Of a stretch of 64,000 nucleotides of DNA, positions 1 through 14,339 are shown piece after piece. Both the position numbers and the translations under genes were made by a program. Location: assembly GCF_030035675.1 (NCBI RefSeq), contig NC_084482.1, forward strand, positions 221,921,943-221,985,942, read 5' to 3'. The notes beneath the pieces are model-generated. The model saw nothing but the letters and a program-made list of their open reading frames with translations, had not been told where the DNA came from and ran no database searches. The stretch is from Rhineura floridana (taxonomy: Eukaryota; Chordata; Lepidosauria; Squamata; Rhineuridae). The number at the start of each line of letters is the position of its first letter. Within the stretch, counting starts at the first letter, position 1.

Positions 1-71
1 TGGCTTATTGTTACTTTGTGTCTGGGTGCACTTGCAGGCCACAACCCCCCTGTGTCTTTGTGCCTATAAAG

Positions 72-386
72 TGTTGGCCTGTAATGTGTTCTGTGTGTCT
101 CACAGAAAGAGGCTCTGGAAACCTGAAGCAGAACAGTTAAGCAGAACAAGAGAGTGTGCCAGGTCTGCCAAGGTCAGCAGCTGGTTGACAAGGGCAACCG
201 CTGAGATAAGAAGGGAACTCCAGGCAGCTCTGGTGTGGGGGAAAGTTTGTATGGAAGAAGGACTGCGTTTGTTAACTTTAGTGTCAGTAAAAGACTCTTA
301 CAAAGTACTTTGCCTGGCCTGTATTATTCCGGTTCGGACCTGCTCCAGTGCCTCTGCACTGTACGGTATCAACACGCGCTGCAACA
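72..386 (+). repeat. 5' LTR of the copia element
   Basis: 315 bp, begins TGTTGGCC and ends CTGCAACA. It matches 5691-6005 at all but about five positions. It is preceded by the target duplication TAAAG and followed at once by the primer-binding site. Confidence 0.93.
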
Positions 387-387
387 C

Positions 388-404
388 GGGTTATGGGCCC
401 AGCA
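388..404 (+). other. Copia primer-binding site matching the anticodon region of initiator tRNA-Met
   Basis: The 17 bases GGGTTATGGGCCCAGCA just inside the 5' LTR are the exact complement of the anticodon stem-loop of vertebrate initiator tRNA-Met (TGCTGGGCCCATAACCC, recalled from memory). Priming from an internal half of this tRNA is the known habit of Drosophila copia, so this supports the family call independently. Confidence 0.8.
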
Positions 405-2458
405 TACCGTACAAAGCAAGCGGTTCTGGTGCTGTTCTGATCCGGTGCTGAAGAGAGAGAAAGCAGGAAAATAGAGGCAAGTAAAAGAGTGAGCTACATG
501 GCAATCAACCTGACGACCGGGATGGCGATGGAAAGATTGAGTGCCGTTAATTATGCCAGTTGGAAGTGGAGAATGAAAGCAGTTCTGGTCAAAGAAGATT
601 TGTATGACGTGATAGAAAAACCCCCTCCGGCCGCTCCATCAGCAGCGTGGACGAAGAAAGACAAGAAAGCGAAAGCATTGATTATTCTAGGGCTGTCTGA
701 TACTCAACTGCTACACGTAAGGAATGAGCCGACAGCATACCAGATGTGGGAGACACTAAAGGCTGCCCATGTGCAACAAACAGCAGGGAGCCGGCTGTGT
801 TTAGCGAGGAAACTTTATCAGATGCGTTTTACAGATGAAGTGACTATGAGTGAGCATCTTGCTGAATTTCGTAGATTGTTTGCTGAGCTTCAAGATAGAG
901 GAGTGAATCACAGTGACATTCAAATGATTTATATCATTTTATCTTCATTTGATCAAAAATGGGACAATTTGGTGACAAGTATGGAAACGTTACCTGATGG
1001 GACTTTAACTTTGGACTTTGTGGAACAAAAGCTGCAACAGGAATGGAACAGAAGACAAGAGAGTAAAAGGACTGAGTCTAAAGAGGCTGAAGCTGCACAT
1101 CAGAATTATTCAAGCAACAGGCAAGAGAATAAAACTTGTTATTTTTGTGGGTCCCGGGGACATATACAGAGACATTGTTTAAGTAAGAAGAGGAGAAACA
1201 GAGACAATGGATGGCAGAAACCAAGTGTAAACTTTATTGCTGAGAAGGACACTAAAACACTTAGCACTAAATGGCTTTTGGACAGCGGGGCATCTAATTG
1301 CCTGATTACTGACGCAAGTTTGTTTTACACTTCAAAGCCTGTGCAAGAGAAGATTTATCTGGCTGACGGATCAACTCGGGACGCAATTGCAAGAGGCACG
1401 ATAAGGTTAAGTAATTTGAGAACGATATTGACAGATGTATTATTAGTTACTGATTTAAAATGTAACATTCTTTCAGTGAGAAAATTAACTCAGATTGGTT
1501 GTAAAATAACTTTTGAAGGGAATAGATGCATTGTGCAGAAAGGCAATGTAATATGTATGCAGGGGAAATTACAAGACTCAATGTTCATAGTTCAGAGTGA
1601 GCATGCTGAATCTACATGTGCCTGGTTAGGAGTGAATAAAAACATACACGAAAATTGCATCCATGAGTGGCACAGAAGATTAGGGCACGCAAACTTTGAG
1701 AAGATTAAAAACACCCCAAAGCATAGTAAAGACTTAAAGCTAACAAATTGTGAGCATGTGGATGAGTGTGATGCATGCTATAAAACAAAAATGACAGTGG
1801 CACCAATTAATCAGAGCGTTGAAAGTACTACCACAGAACCTTATCAGCTTATACATGTTGATTTGGCAGGACCTTTCCAGAGTTCAAAAGGAGGGGCAAG
1901 ATTCTACTTAGTGATTGTTGATGATTTTTCTAGATTTACACATGTATATTTATTGAAAAAGAAAAGTGAAGCGGAGGACAAATTACGTGCGTTTATACAG
2001 AGAACAGAGACACAATATGGGGTTGTTATTAAAAATATAAAATCAGACCAGGGGGGCGAATTTACAAGTAATACATTGAAAGCATATCTTGAAAAAAAGG
2101 GAATAATCCAAAGTCTCACTGCTCCCTTCAGCCCATTTTCCAACGGAACTGCAGAGAGGAGGAACAGGTCTCTGCAGGATTCAATGAGAGCTATGCTAGA
2201 GGATGCAGACTTGAATAAAACATATTGGGGTGAATGTATTTTGTATACTGTATACATACAAAACCGTCTTGTACACAGAATGATTGGAATGTCTCCCTAT
2301 GAAAAGTTGACAGGGAGAAAACCCGGGCTAAAACACATTTAGCGTTTTGGAGCAAAATGCTGGGTGCATGTTTCTAAGCAGAAAAGACATGGAAAAATGG
2401 CCCCAAGAGCTCAGGCAGGTCGTGTTTTGGGATTTCAAAATGCGTTTTATAGAATTTG

Positions 2459-5000
2459 GTTTCAAAGCAAAGTTTCTAGATATTCTAAATGACTATTCCC
2501 TAGACCAGTTGGTCATGGAACCGACCAGAGGGATGGCAACCCTGGACTTAATCCTCAGTGGGGACCGGGACCTGGTGCAAGATGTAAGTGTTGTTGAACC
2601 GATTGGGAGCAGTGACCACAGTGCTATTAAATTAAACATACATGTAACTGGCCAATTGCCAAGAAAATCCAACACGGTCACATTTGACTTCAAAAGAGGA
2701 AACTTCACAAAAATGAGGGGATTGGTAAAAAGAAAGCTGAAAAACAAAGTCCAGAGGGTCACATCACTCGAAAATGCTTGGAAGTTGTTTAAAAACACTA
2801 TATTAGAAGCTCAACTGGAGTGCATACTGCAGATCAGAAAAGGTACCGCCAGGGCCAAGAAGATGCCAGCATGGTTAACGAGCAAAGTCAAGGAAGCTCT
2901 TAGAGGCAAAAAGTCTTCCTTCAAAAAATGGAAGTCTTGTCCAAATGAAGAAAATAAAAAAGAACACAAACTGTGGCAAAAGAAATGCAAGAAGACAATG
3001 AGGGATGCTAAAAAAGAATTTGAGGAGCACATTGCTAAGAACATAAAAACCAACAACAAAATATTCTATAAATACATTCAAAGCAGGAGACCATCTAGGG
3101 AGACAATTGGACCCTTGGATGATAAGGGAGTCAAAGGTGTACTAAAGAACGATAAGGAGATTGCAGAGAAGCTAAATGAATTCTTTGCATCTGTCTTCAC
3201 AGTGGAAGATATACGGCAGATCCCTGAACCTGAACTAACATTTGCAGGAAGGGATTCTGAGGAACTGAGACAAATAGTGGTAACGAGAGAGGAAGTTCTA
3301 AGCTTAATGGACAATATAAAAACTGACAAATCACCGGGCCCGGATGGCATCCACCCGAGAGTTCTCAAAGAACTCAAAGGTGAAATTGCTGATCTGCTAA
3401 CTAAAATATGCAACTTGTCCCTTGGGTCCTCCTCCGTGCCTGAGGACTGGAAAGTGGCCAATGTAACGCCAATCTTCAAAAAGGGATCCAGAGGGGATCC
3501 CGGAAATTACAGGCCAGTTAGCTTAACTTCTGTCCCTGGAAAACTGGTAGAAAGTATTATTAAAGCTAGATTAACTAAGCACATAGAAGAACAAGCCTTG
3601 CTGAAACAGAGCCAGCATGGCTTCTGCAAGGGAAAGTCCTGTCTCAGTAACCTATTAGAATTCTTTGAGAGTGTCAACAAGCATATAGATAGAGGAGATC
3701 CAGTGGACATAGTGTACTTAGACTTTCAAAAAGCATTTGACAAGGTACCTCACCAAAGGCTTCTGAGGAAGCTTAGCAGTCATGGAATAAGAGGAGAGGT
3801 CCTCTTGTGGATAAGAAATTGGTTAAGAAGCAGAAAGCAGAGAGTAGGAATAAACGGACAGTTCTCCCAATGGAGGGCTGTAGAAAGTGGAGTCCCTCAA
3901 GGATCGGTATTGGGACCTGTACTTTTCAACTTGTTCATTAATGACCTAGAATTAGGAGTGAGCAGTGAAGTGGCCAAGTTTGCTGACGACACTAAATTGT
4001 TCAGGGTTGTTAAAACAAAAAGGGATTGCGAAGAGCTCCAAAAAGACCTCTCCAAACTGAGTGAATGGGTGGAAAAATGGCAAATGCAATTCAATATAAA
4101 CAAGTGTAAAATTATGCATATTGGAGCAAAAAATCTGAATTTCACATATACGCTCATGGGGTCTGAACTGGCGGTGACCGACCAGGAGAGAGACCTCAGG
4201 GTTGTAGTGGACAGTACGATGAAAATGTCGACCCAGTGTGCGGCAGCTGTGAAAAAGGCAAATTCCATGCTAGCGATAATTAGGAAAGGTATTGAAAATA
4301 AAACAGCCGATATCATAATGCCGTTGTATAAATCTATGGTGCGGACGCATTTGGAATACTGTGTACAGTTCTGGTCGCCTCATCTCAAAAAGGATATTAT
4401 AGAGTTGGAAAAGGTTCAGAAGAGGGCAACCAGAATGATCAAGGGGATGGAGCGACTCCCTTACGAGGAAAGGTTGCAGCATTTGGGGCTTTTTAGTTTA
4501 GAGAAAAGGCGGGTCAGAGGAGACATGATAGAAGTGTATAAAATTATGCATGGCATTGAGAAAGTGGATAGAGAAAAGTTCTTCTCCCTCTCTCATAATA
4601 CGAGAACTCGTGGACATTCAAAGAAGCTGAATGTTGGAAGATTCAGGACAGACAAAAGGAAGTACTTCTTTACTCAGCGCATAGTTAAACTATGGAATTT
4701 GCTCCCACAAGATGCAGTAATGGCCACCAGCTTGGATGGCTTTAAAAGAAGATTAGACAAATTCATGGAGGACAGGGCTATCAATGGCTACTAGCCGTGA
4801 TGGCTGTGCTCTGCCACCCTAGTCAGAGGCAGCATGCTTCTGAAAACCAGTTGCCGGAAGCCTCAGGAGGGGAGAGTGTTCTTGCACTCGGGTCCTGCTT
4901 GCGGGCTTCCCCCAGGCACCTGGTTGGCCACTGTGAGAACAGGATGCTGGACTAGATGGGCCACTGGCCTGATCCAGCAGGCTCTTCTTATGTTCTTATG
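2459..5000 (+). mobile_element. CR1-clade LINE, 5'-truncated, open reading frame intact, inserted in the copia element
   Basis: The element runs from the late endonuclease domain (SSDHSAI) through the whole reverse transcriptase (DFQKAFDKV, GVPQGSVLGP, FADDTKLF) to the C-terminal domain, ending at a stop at 4792-4794. About 777 codons are open without interruption. The 3' untranslated region ends with TTCTTATG repeats at 4985-5000. It interrupts the copia coding region just after an 'RIW' motif, and copia sequence resumes at 'LPEKQQVV'. A full CR1 would also have ORF1 and most of the endonuclease, so this copy is a dead-on-arrival insertion. The intact frame says it is recent. Confidence 0.93.
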
Positions 5001-5690
5001 TTACCTGAGAAACAACAAGTAGTATTAAGCAGAAGCATTAAAGTAGTAGACCAGCCTTGGAAAGACAGTCAAACAATTGTGCTTGATGACGCAAGCAGAC
5101 AAAGTGCAGTAGATATTCCTTTTGGTCATCAAATACCCTTAAGAACTGCGTTAACTGATATGATTAAGGGTGGCAAATGTAATGTTAAAAGACTCAGAAG
5201 TGAGGACATAGCGATGCAGGATACAGCAGTGCCAGGGACTAGTGCAGGCTCAAGTGCAGGTGCAGGTACAATAAAGGATGAAAGTGAAGAAGAAATGGAA
5301 ATTGAAAGTGTCAGACATTCTGAAAGAACAACCAAAGGAAAACCACCACATAGATTCACATTCAATGTAACACAACACAAGGTGGATGAGACAGATGAAT
5401 ATCCTACAGAATGGGTAAAAGAAGGGCCAATAGACACTGAAACAATGGATCTAATGTGGAAGTACTGTACTGAGTAATGAAATGTAAATGTATTGGAATG
5501 CAAATGAAAGTAAATGAACTGTATGAATAAAGAAACAAAACAAGAAATGAAATGTAAAGAGATACTGTATTAAGTAATGAAAAACAAAAATGTACATATG
5601 TGTAGTGAAATGAATAGGAATGGAAATTTGTATTATGAAAAATGAAACAAGATGAATGTATATTGCTTTCTGTGAGTCACAGGTGGGGGC

Positions 5691-6005
5691 TGTTGGCCTG
5701 TAATGTGTTCTGTGTGTCTCACAGAAAGAGGCTCTGGAAACCTGAAGCAAAAGAGTTAAGCAGAGCAAGAGAGTGTGCCAGGTCTGCCAAGGTCAGCAGC
5801 TGGTTGACAAGGGCAACCGCTGAGATAAGAAGGGAACTCAAGGCAGCTCTGGTGTGGGGGAAAGTTTGTATGGAAGGAGGACTGCGTTTGTTAACTTTAG
5901 TGTCAGTAAAAGACTCTTACAAAGTACTTTGCCTGGCCTGTATTATTCCGGTTCGGACCTGCTCCAGTGCCTCTGCACTGTACGGTATCAACACGCGCTG
6001 CAACA
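5691..6005 (+). repeat. 3' LTR of the copia element
   Basis: 315 bp, the same length and ends as the 5' LTR. It is preceded by a short purine-rich tract (AGGTGGGGG, about 5681-5689) and followed by the target duplication TAAAG at 6006-6010. Confidence 0.93.
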
Positions 6006-6280
6006 TAAAGTATACAGCCCTGGGTTGCTCTGGATACCTGATGATGTTACACTCTCTCTTCACCGCTGCCACCATTTGATATTGTTTCTCCACCTTGATA
6101 AATACCCTGCCCACCCTTCTGGTCTGTGAAAGCCCCAGCCAAGGATCAGGCATTAGGTAAACCAAGAAAAAAATTATTTATAAACACCAGGAAATAACAC
6201 GATTACTTAAGGTAAATTTAACAAGCGTATGGTTTCATATATTGTCTTACTCTTTATGTTTCTATTCATATATAGTCACA

Positions 6281-6478
6281 GCCACCACACAAAAGACTAG
6301 GTTTCTATACCATACAGAGTGGACCTCCTGATGAGGTGGTATGCGTAAGAGGCCAACTTCTGCAGACTTCAGTGATTGGCTGCATATGTAACAGGTGAGA
6401 CAATCTTTTGGGCATCCTGGTCCCAGCCTGTATAGGGCTTTAATCTGTGTAGCCTGCAAGATGACGAGTACGGCTCAC
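6281..6478 (-). other. Probable 3' untranslated or downstream flank of ZNF-A1
   Basis: This stretch is shared with about 30675-30890 of A2. It lies between the LTR fragment and the last zinc-finger codons. I recognise no domain, repeat family or clear polyadenylation signal in it. Confidence 0.4.
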
Positions 6479-6506
6479 ATTGAAGTTCTTTCCATACTCC
6501 CTGCAT

Positions 6507-8801
<2,295 letters not shown>

Positions 8802-9224
8802 TTATCTGCTTCTAAATTTTTGCATCTCCATAATTCTCCCCCTTTTATCTTTGCATGCCCAGATGAAACCAAGAGTACCTGAATATCCTACAGTCTCACA
8901 CAGCAACATAAATTCCTTTCAGGTCCATATAATACTCGATGTCACTAAGCCCAGATTGGTCTGGGTCTTCCTCCTACTGCCATACAACTGTGATGTGCAT
9001 TTCTAAAACAATATGCAATAAGCAGTGGGGTGAGGAGGAAGAGGAGGGCAGCAAGTCTGCAGAAGAGGACAAACTGAGCACAGCTCACTTCACCTTGGTT
9101 CCTAATAATTGAACTGCAGTCAAAAGAGGCAGCCAGACAGAAATATAGGAACCAAGCAAGTTCTGATATCCTGAATACATTTCCCAGCACCTTCTACCAG
9201 ATCATTTCACCCCTGTTAGAGCTG

Positions 9225-9300
9225 CCAGGGACTGAACCTGGGATCTTCTACATGCAAAGCAGGTGTTCTCCCCATGAGCTGCAGTCCCTCCCCAAATATC
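9225..9300 (-). repeat. tRNA-derived SINE fragment in the ZNF-A1 intron
   Basis: On the minus strand it reads like the head of a common reptile tRNA-derived SINE: ATGGGGAGAACACCTGCTTT..., then a B-box-like GGTTCAGTCCC. Related pieces lie at about 16290 (minus), 24238 (plus), 26125 (minus), 33075 (minus) and 61975 (plus). Confidence 0.6.
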
Positions 9301-9388
9301 CAGGACCCAGGCACTCATTTCCATGACAGCATCCCTGCAGGTTAAATGGCACAGGTACTAAATTCATATCTTCAACATTCATCAGTCA

Positions 9389-10240
<852 letters not shown>

Positions 10241-10260
10241 TAGTATTCTCCCAGAGCCCT

Positions 10261-11047
10261 TGTGATGTTCCTGTATATATATGACTGTAAATATGGTAAG
10301 TGCGGGTTTATTAGAGTGTATATGGTAAGTGGACTGAGTGAGAGGGGGGAGTACATGGGCTGGAATGCTGGAGAATTTTGTATTATGATTGGCTGAGCGT
10401 TTGAGTGTCTGAAGGTATAAATGAGAGGATGACAGTTGAAAGGGAGGTTCTGTTGGTTGGAGTGGGTTGGAGTTGGTATTGTGGGTTGGATTAGATTAGG
10501 CTGGTAGTGAGACAGGTTATTGACGACTAGAAACATAAAGAGTTACGCATCTGATGAAACCATATAAGTAATCCTGTTATTCCTGTGTATATAAACAAAT
10601 ATTTCTTGGTTTACCTAACGCCTGATCCTTGGCTGGGTTTACACAGACCAGAAAGGTGGGCAGGGCATATACCAAGGTGGAGAAACAGTATCAATGGTGG
10701 CAGCGGTGAAGAGGTCGTGTGACATCATCAGGTATCCAGAGCAATCCAGGGCTGTATTCTTTATAGGCACAAAGATACAGGGGGGTTGTGGCCTGCAAGT
10801 GCACCCAGACACAAAGTATCAATAGGCCTGGAGGAGACTAAGGCACATCCTCAAGGCAATACTGAATTACTGAGAGTGACTGGTGGTGCTGCCTAGCAGT
10901 GGGATCTTGAGAGATCTTTGCTAGAGCCTGTGAGAGAACCATTTAAAAACCAGGACCCTGAGGTGGGACAGTGACAAGGCGGTAGCCACAGGCGGGATCC
11001 TAGCAGGTGGTGGCCTGAGGTGGGATCCTGACAGAAGGGTCCTGACA
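10261..11047 (+). mobile_element. Solo gypsy-type LTR (Gmr1-related subfamily) in a ZNF-A1 intron
   Basis: 787 bp, begins TGTGATGTTCC and ends CCTGACA, with a perfect 5-bp target duplication GCCCT (10256-10260, 11048-11052). It shares its start and many blocks with the LTRs of the element at 47506-53727 but belongs to a different subfamily. It has a PBS-like TGGTGGCAGCGGTG at 10695-10708. The copy at 34124-34901 shows it was there before the duplication. Confidence 0.88.
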
Positions 11048-11121
11048 GCCCTCCCCACAACGCTCAGGGAGATCCACCCCAGCTGTCCCCTCCGTCTCTC
11101 CCCCAATGATCCACCTCTTAC

Positions 11122-11292
11122 CTGACGGGGCTGCCCGGCTGCTCTTTCCACTCTATCCCAGAGAAGAGACAATCCGGACGGTGCCTCTGAGGCCATGGTG
11201 CTGCCCGAGAGGGAGGAGTAAACTAGGCCACCTCTGGGACTCCCACACCTTTCGCCACGAGACACGTTTTGTAGGGAGCAGCTCTCAAGGGC
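11122..11292 (-). CDS. ZNF-A1 first coding exon (start codon 11196)
   Basis: The exon is bounded by a strong acceptor (CTCTCCCCTGCAG) and donor (CGTCAG then GTAAGAGG). The first 96 bp are 5' untranslated. The start codon at 11194-11196 has a strong context (CACCATGG). It encodes 25 residues beginning MASEAPSGLSLLWDRVE and ends in phase 0, which joins directly to GLVTFEE of the KRAB exon. That matching of phase and splice signals, conserved in A2, supports the model. Upstream non-coding exons are likely but not located. Confidence 0.75.
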
Positions 11293-11493
11293 CTGCAGGG
11301 GAGAGACAGCGGATGGGAGGGATTTCATCCTTCATGCAAATTTGGGTTTCAGAGGTTTGAATGCATTCAGTCTGGTTCAGGTCACCGGGCAATGAAAAGC
11401 GTATGAAGAACTACTTGCAATACATCCAGGTCAAAATCAGCAGGATGCATTGGTACCATCCTCTTGTATAATCTGAGTTAACCTTTAGATGAT

Positions 11494-11712
11494 TTTGAAC
11501 CACAATTCCCATCAGCCCCAGCAAGTATGGTCAATGGTGAAGAATGATGGGAGTTGCAGTTCAGCAACATCTGGAGGGCCAAAGGTTCCTCACACCTGCT
11601 TTAGATGTTCTGGACTACAACTCCCATCATCCTTGGCGTTTGGCCATGTTGTCTGGGGCTGATGGGAGTTGCAGTCCAACCATACCTGGAGGGCACCAGG
11701 TTACAGAACGCT
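11494..11712. repeat. Palindromic MITE-like repeat
   Basis: Alternating CCCATCAGCCCCAG and CTGGGGCTGATGGGAGTTG blocks form nested inverted repeats over about 220 bp. This is a common squamate repeat of DNA-transposon type. I think it is hAT-like but cannot assign it firmly. It is duplicated at about 35348-35570. Confidence 0.6.
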
Positions 11713-12240
11713 GCTCCAAGTTGGACAGACGGTGCACAAGGTGGAAAGCTTAACAGGAAACTCACTCACCACACAGGGTTGAGCGACTGAGGCAATAAGT
11801 TGGTCTACTTATTATATTTTTATCCATTTTTTTTATATGTTTCTACATAGGCCTTCCTCTAATGAGCTCTCAGTGGGAAACATAATTTGTCCCCCCCCTC
11901 CTTTTGTCTTCACAGCAACACTGTCACTAGGCCCAGGACACCACTTCAATTTCGCTCCTGAGCAGGGATTTGAACCTGGGTCCCTGTGGACATAGTTCAG
12001 CATTTAACTGTGATTCCAATAATACAATAGACACACACACACACTTGCAGAGATGTGGAAGCTCCCACACAGAGTGGTTGTCTGAAATCTAGAGTGGAAC
12101 ATAAAAGTTGTCCAGTGTTTATCCTCACAACAATCCAGTGAGGTGGGCTGGGCTGAAAAAAAGTAGTCACTTGCCCAAGGTCACCCAGGGACCTGCATAG
12201 ATGACTGGGGATTTGATTCTGGCCCCTCTTCTAAAGATGC

Positions 12241-13965
12241 AGGGGTGTAGTCATCCAGGGTCTCCGGGGGTCTTAGACCCCTTACTTTTTTGGGAGCAGG
12301 GTCTCAGCAGGGTCGCCATGCCTCCAGCAACCTATGAGCCAATCAGCATGAAAGGAGAATGTACTAGCCACTCAGAAGAGTCTTCCAACAGACTTCCGTG
12401 TTCCTTCTTGCTATTTATTTATTTATTAAATTTATTAGTCGCCCATCTGGCTGGTTGTCCAGCCACTCTGGGCAACGTACAAGATAAAAAAACAATACAT
12501 TAAAATTTAAAACCATAACAGTAAAAACCTAATCCACCCCAAAAGCCTGCCTGAAGAGCCAGGTCTTCAAGGCCCGGCGGAAGCTCATCATAGAAGGGGC
12601 ATGGTGGAGATCATTTGGGAGAGAGTTCCACAGGGTGGGGGCCACTATTGAAAAAGCCCTCTCTCTAGTCCTCACCAGTCTAGCTGTTTTAACCGGTGGG
12701 ATCGAGAGAAGGTCTTCTGAGGCTGATCTTGTTGAGCGGCATCCCTGACGATGCTGGAAGCGCTCCTTCAGATACACTGGGCTAAAACCGTGTAGGGTTT
12801 TAAAGGTCAAAACCAACACCTTGAATTGGGCCCGGTAAACAACCGGTAGCCAGTGCAACTCCTTCAGCACTGGAGTGATGTGATCTTGCCAGCGGCTGCC
12901 TTTAATCAGACGAGTCGCAGCATTCTGTACCAGTTGCAGCTTCCGGACCGTTTTCAAGGGTAACGCCACATAGAGCGCATTACAGTGGTCTAGGAGAGAG
13001 GTGACCAGGGCATGTACTACCGGTGGGAGCAGATGGTTGGGAAGGTAGGGGCGCAGCCTCCGTATCAGATGGAGTTGATACAGTGCTGCCCGGCTCACAG
13101 CCGAGACTTGAGCCTCCATGGACAGCTGGGAGTCAAGAATGACCCCCAGGCTGCAGACCTGGTCTTTCAGGGACAATCGTACCCCATTGAGCACCAGGTC
13201 CACATCCCCCAGCCTTCCCTTGTCTCCCACAAACAGTACCTCGGTTTTGTCAGGGTTCAGCTTCAGCTTATTCCTTCCCATCCAGCCACTCACCGACTCC
13301 AGGCACTTGGGACAGGGTTTCTACAGCCAACCTCGGTGCAGATTTAAATGAGAGATAGAGCTGCGTGTCATTCGCATACTGGTGACACTGCAGCCCAAAT
13401 CTCCTGATGATTGCCCCCAGCGGCTTTATATAGATGTTGAACGGCATCGGGGAGAGGATGGAACCCTGTGGCACCCCACAAGTGAGAGGCCAAGGATCCG
13501 AGAGCTCATCCTCCAATGCCACTCTTTGGTACCTACCAGAGAGGAAGGAATGGAACCACTGCAATACAGTGCCCCCCATGCCTAACCTCTTCAGGCGGTC
13601 CAGGAGGATAACGTGGTCAACGGTATCGAAAGCCGCTGAGAGATCAAGGAGGACAAGGAAGGTGCATTCGCCCCTATCCCACGCCCTCCTCATATCATCT
13701 ACCAAGGCGACCAAGTCTGTTTCAGTGCCATGTCCAGGCCTGAAGCCCAATTGAAATGGATTGAAATTAGCGTGAATCAGAGTGAAAAGAGGTGAGTCAG
13801 CCACTGAGAAGACTCTTCCCAGTAGCTAGCACTCTGCCCTTTATGCTTATTGGCTCCTAGTTGTGGGAGAAGGCATGAACAAGGATCTCATTCTCAACCC
13901 AGCAGGAAAGAAAAGAGGTTAGGAGAGGGCATGGCTATCATGAAGGGACTCTGCCCTTCTGATGT
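12241..13965 (-). repeat. hAT-type MITE, split by an L2 LINE
   Basis: Bases 12241-12412 and 13766-13965 together match, in reverse orientation, the complete MITE at 21749-22139. Shared blocks include 'gagccaatcagcatgaaagg' and 'tatcatgaagggactctgc'. The uninterrupted counterpart is at about 46144-46508. Confidence 0.75.
12413..13765 (-). mobile_element. L2-clade LINE, 5'-truncated, degraded
   Basis: On the minus strand this covers reverse transcriptase from motif GFRPGHGTE onwards (DLSAAFDTVD, GVPQGSILSP) to the C-terminus (TLWNSLPNDL), then a 3' end with an ATTT-type tail at 12413-12440. The catalytic YADD is changed to YAND. The frame shifts near 13290, and the later frame ends with a stop at 12529. 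It is present only in A1. The empty site in A2 is near 46313, so it arrived after the duplication. Confidence 0.88.
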
Positions 13966-14339
13966 GAAGGCCTATAACAAAAATGGAAAATTTTAGAGGG
14001 AAAGCAGTTTATTTCTGGTCCCGTCCCCCGTCCCCCCCGCAGTGCTCTGACCCTGCTCTTTAGAGAGCTTTGTATTGCTGCCCTCGTCTACCACTGGGAG
14101 GAAGGGCGAGATAAAAACCTAATTAATTAATAATTGTGTTGAAGAAACCTCTGACTTGTTCCTGGCTACAAGAGGCTCCACCATACAAATGTCAGTGACA
14201 CATCCATAGCTCCACCCACTTTGGCCTTTCACTGGAAATTGGCCCTTGGAAGGCTGCTTGTGCATAAATGTGGCCCTCGGGTTGAAGAATATTCCCTAAC
14301 CACTACATTAGCCACAGGCTCTCATCCTGGACAGCCTTA

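Larger units (their letters stand above)
72..6005 (+). mobile_element. Ty1/copia-type LTR retrotransposon (fossil) with nested CR1
   Basis: Two 315-bp LTRs starting TG and ending CA (72-386, 5691-6005) are flanked by a 5-bp target duplication TAAAG (67-71, 6006-6010). Recognised parts in order are a gag with a CX2CX4HX4C zinc knuckle (about 1.14-1.18 kb), an aspartic protease (DSGAS, about 1.28 kb), a GAG-pre-integrase and integrase (about 1.66-2.46 kb), and the linker after integrase (about 5.0-5.48 kb). I do not recognise reverse transcriptase or RNase H parts, so I regard this copy as non-autonomous. It is broken, with a few breaks besides the CR1 insertion. The LTRs differ at about 5 of 315 sites (1.6 %), so it is young. 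It is absent from the matching site near 30430. Confidence 0.93.
1..6280 (-). mobile_element. Antisense fragment of a gypsy-type LTR, split by the copia insertion
   Basis: Bases 1-66 and about 6011-6280 are the reverse complement of the 3' part of the solo LTR at 10261-11047. They include the complement of the TGGTGGCAGCGG motif at 6061-6074. The whole copia element 72-6005 sits inside it. The counterpart at 30191-30672 is uninterrupted. This is an old, truncated LTR present before the duplication. Confidence 0.85.

Noticed and set aside
8-474. Open frames of 147 and 79 codons at the left edge
   Set aside because: They fall in the copia LTR and leader, with no domain. A similar frame appears in the 3' LTR.
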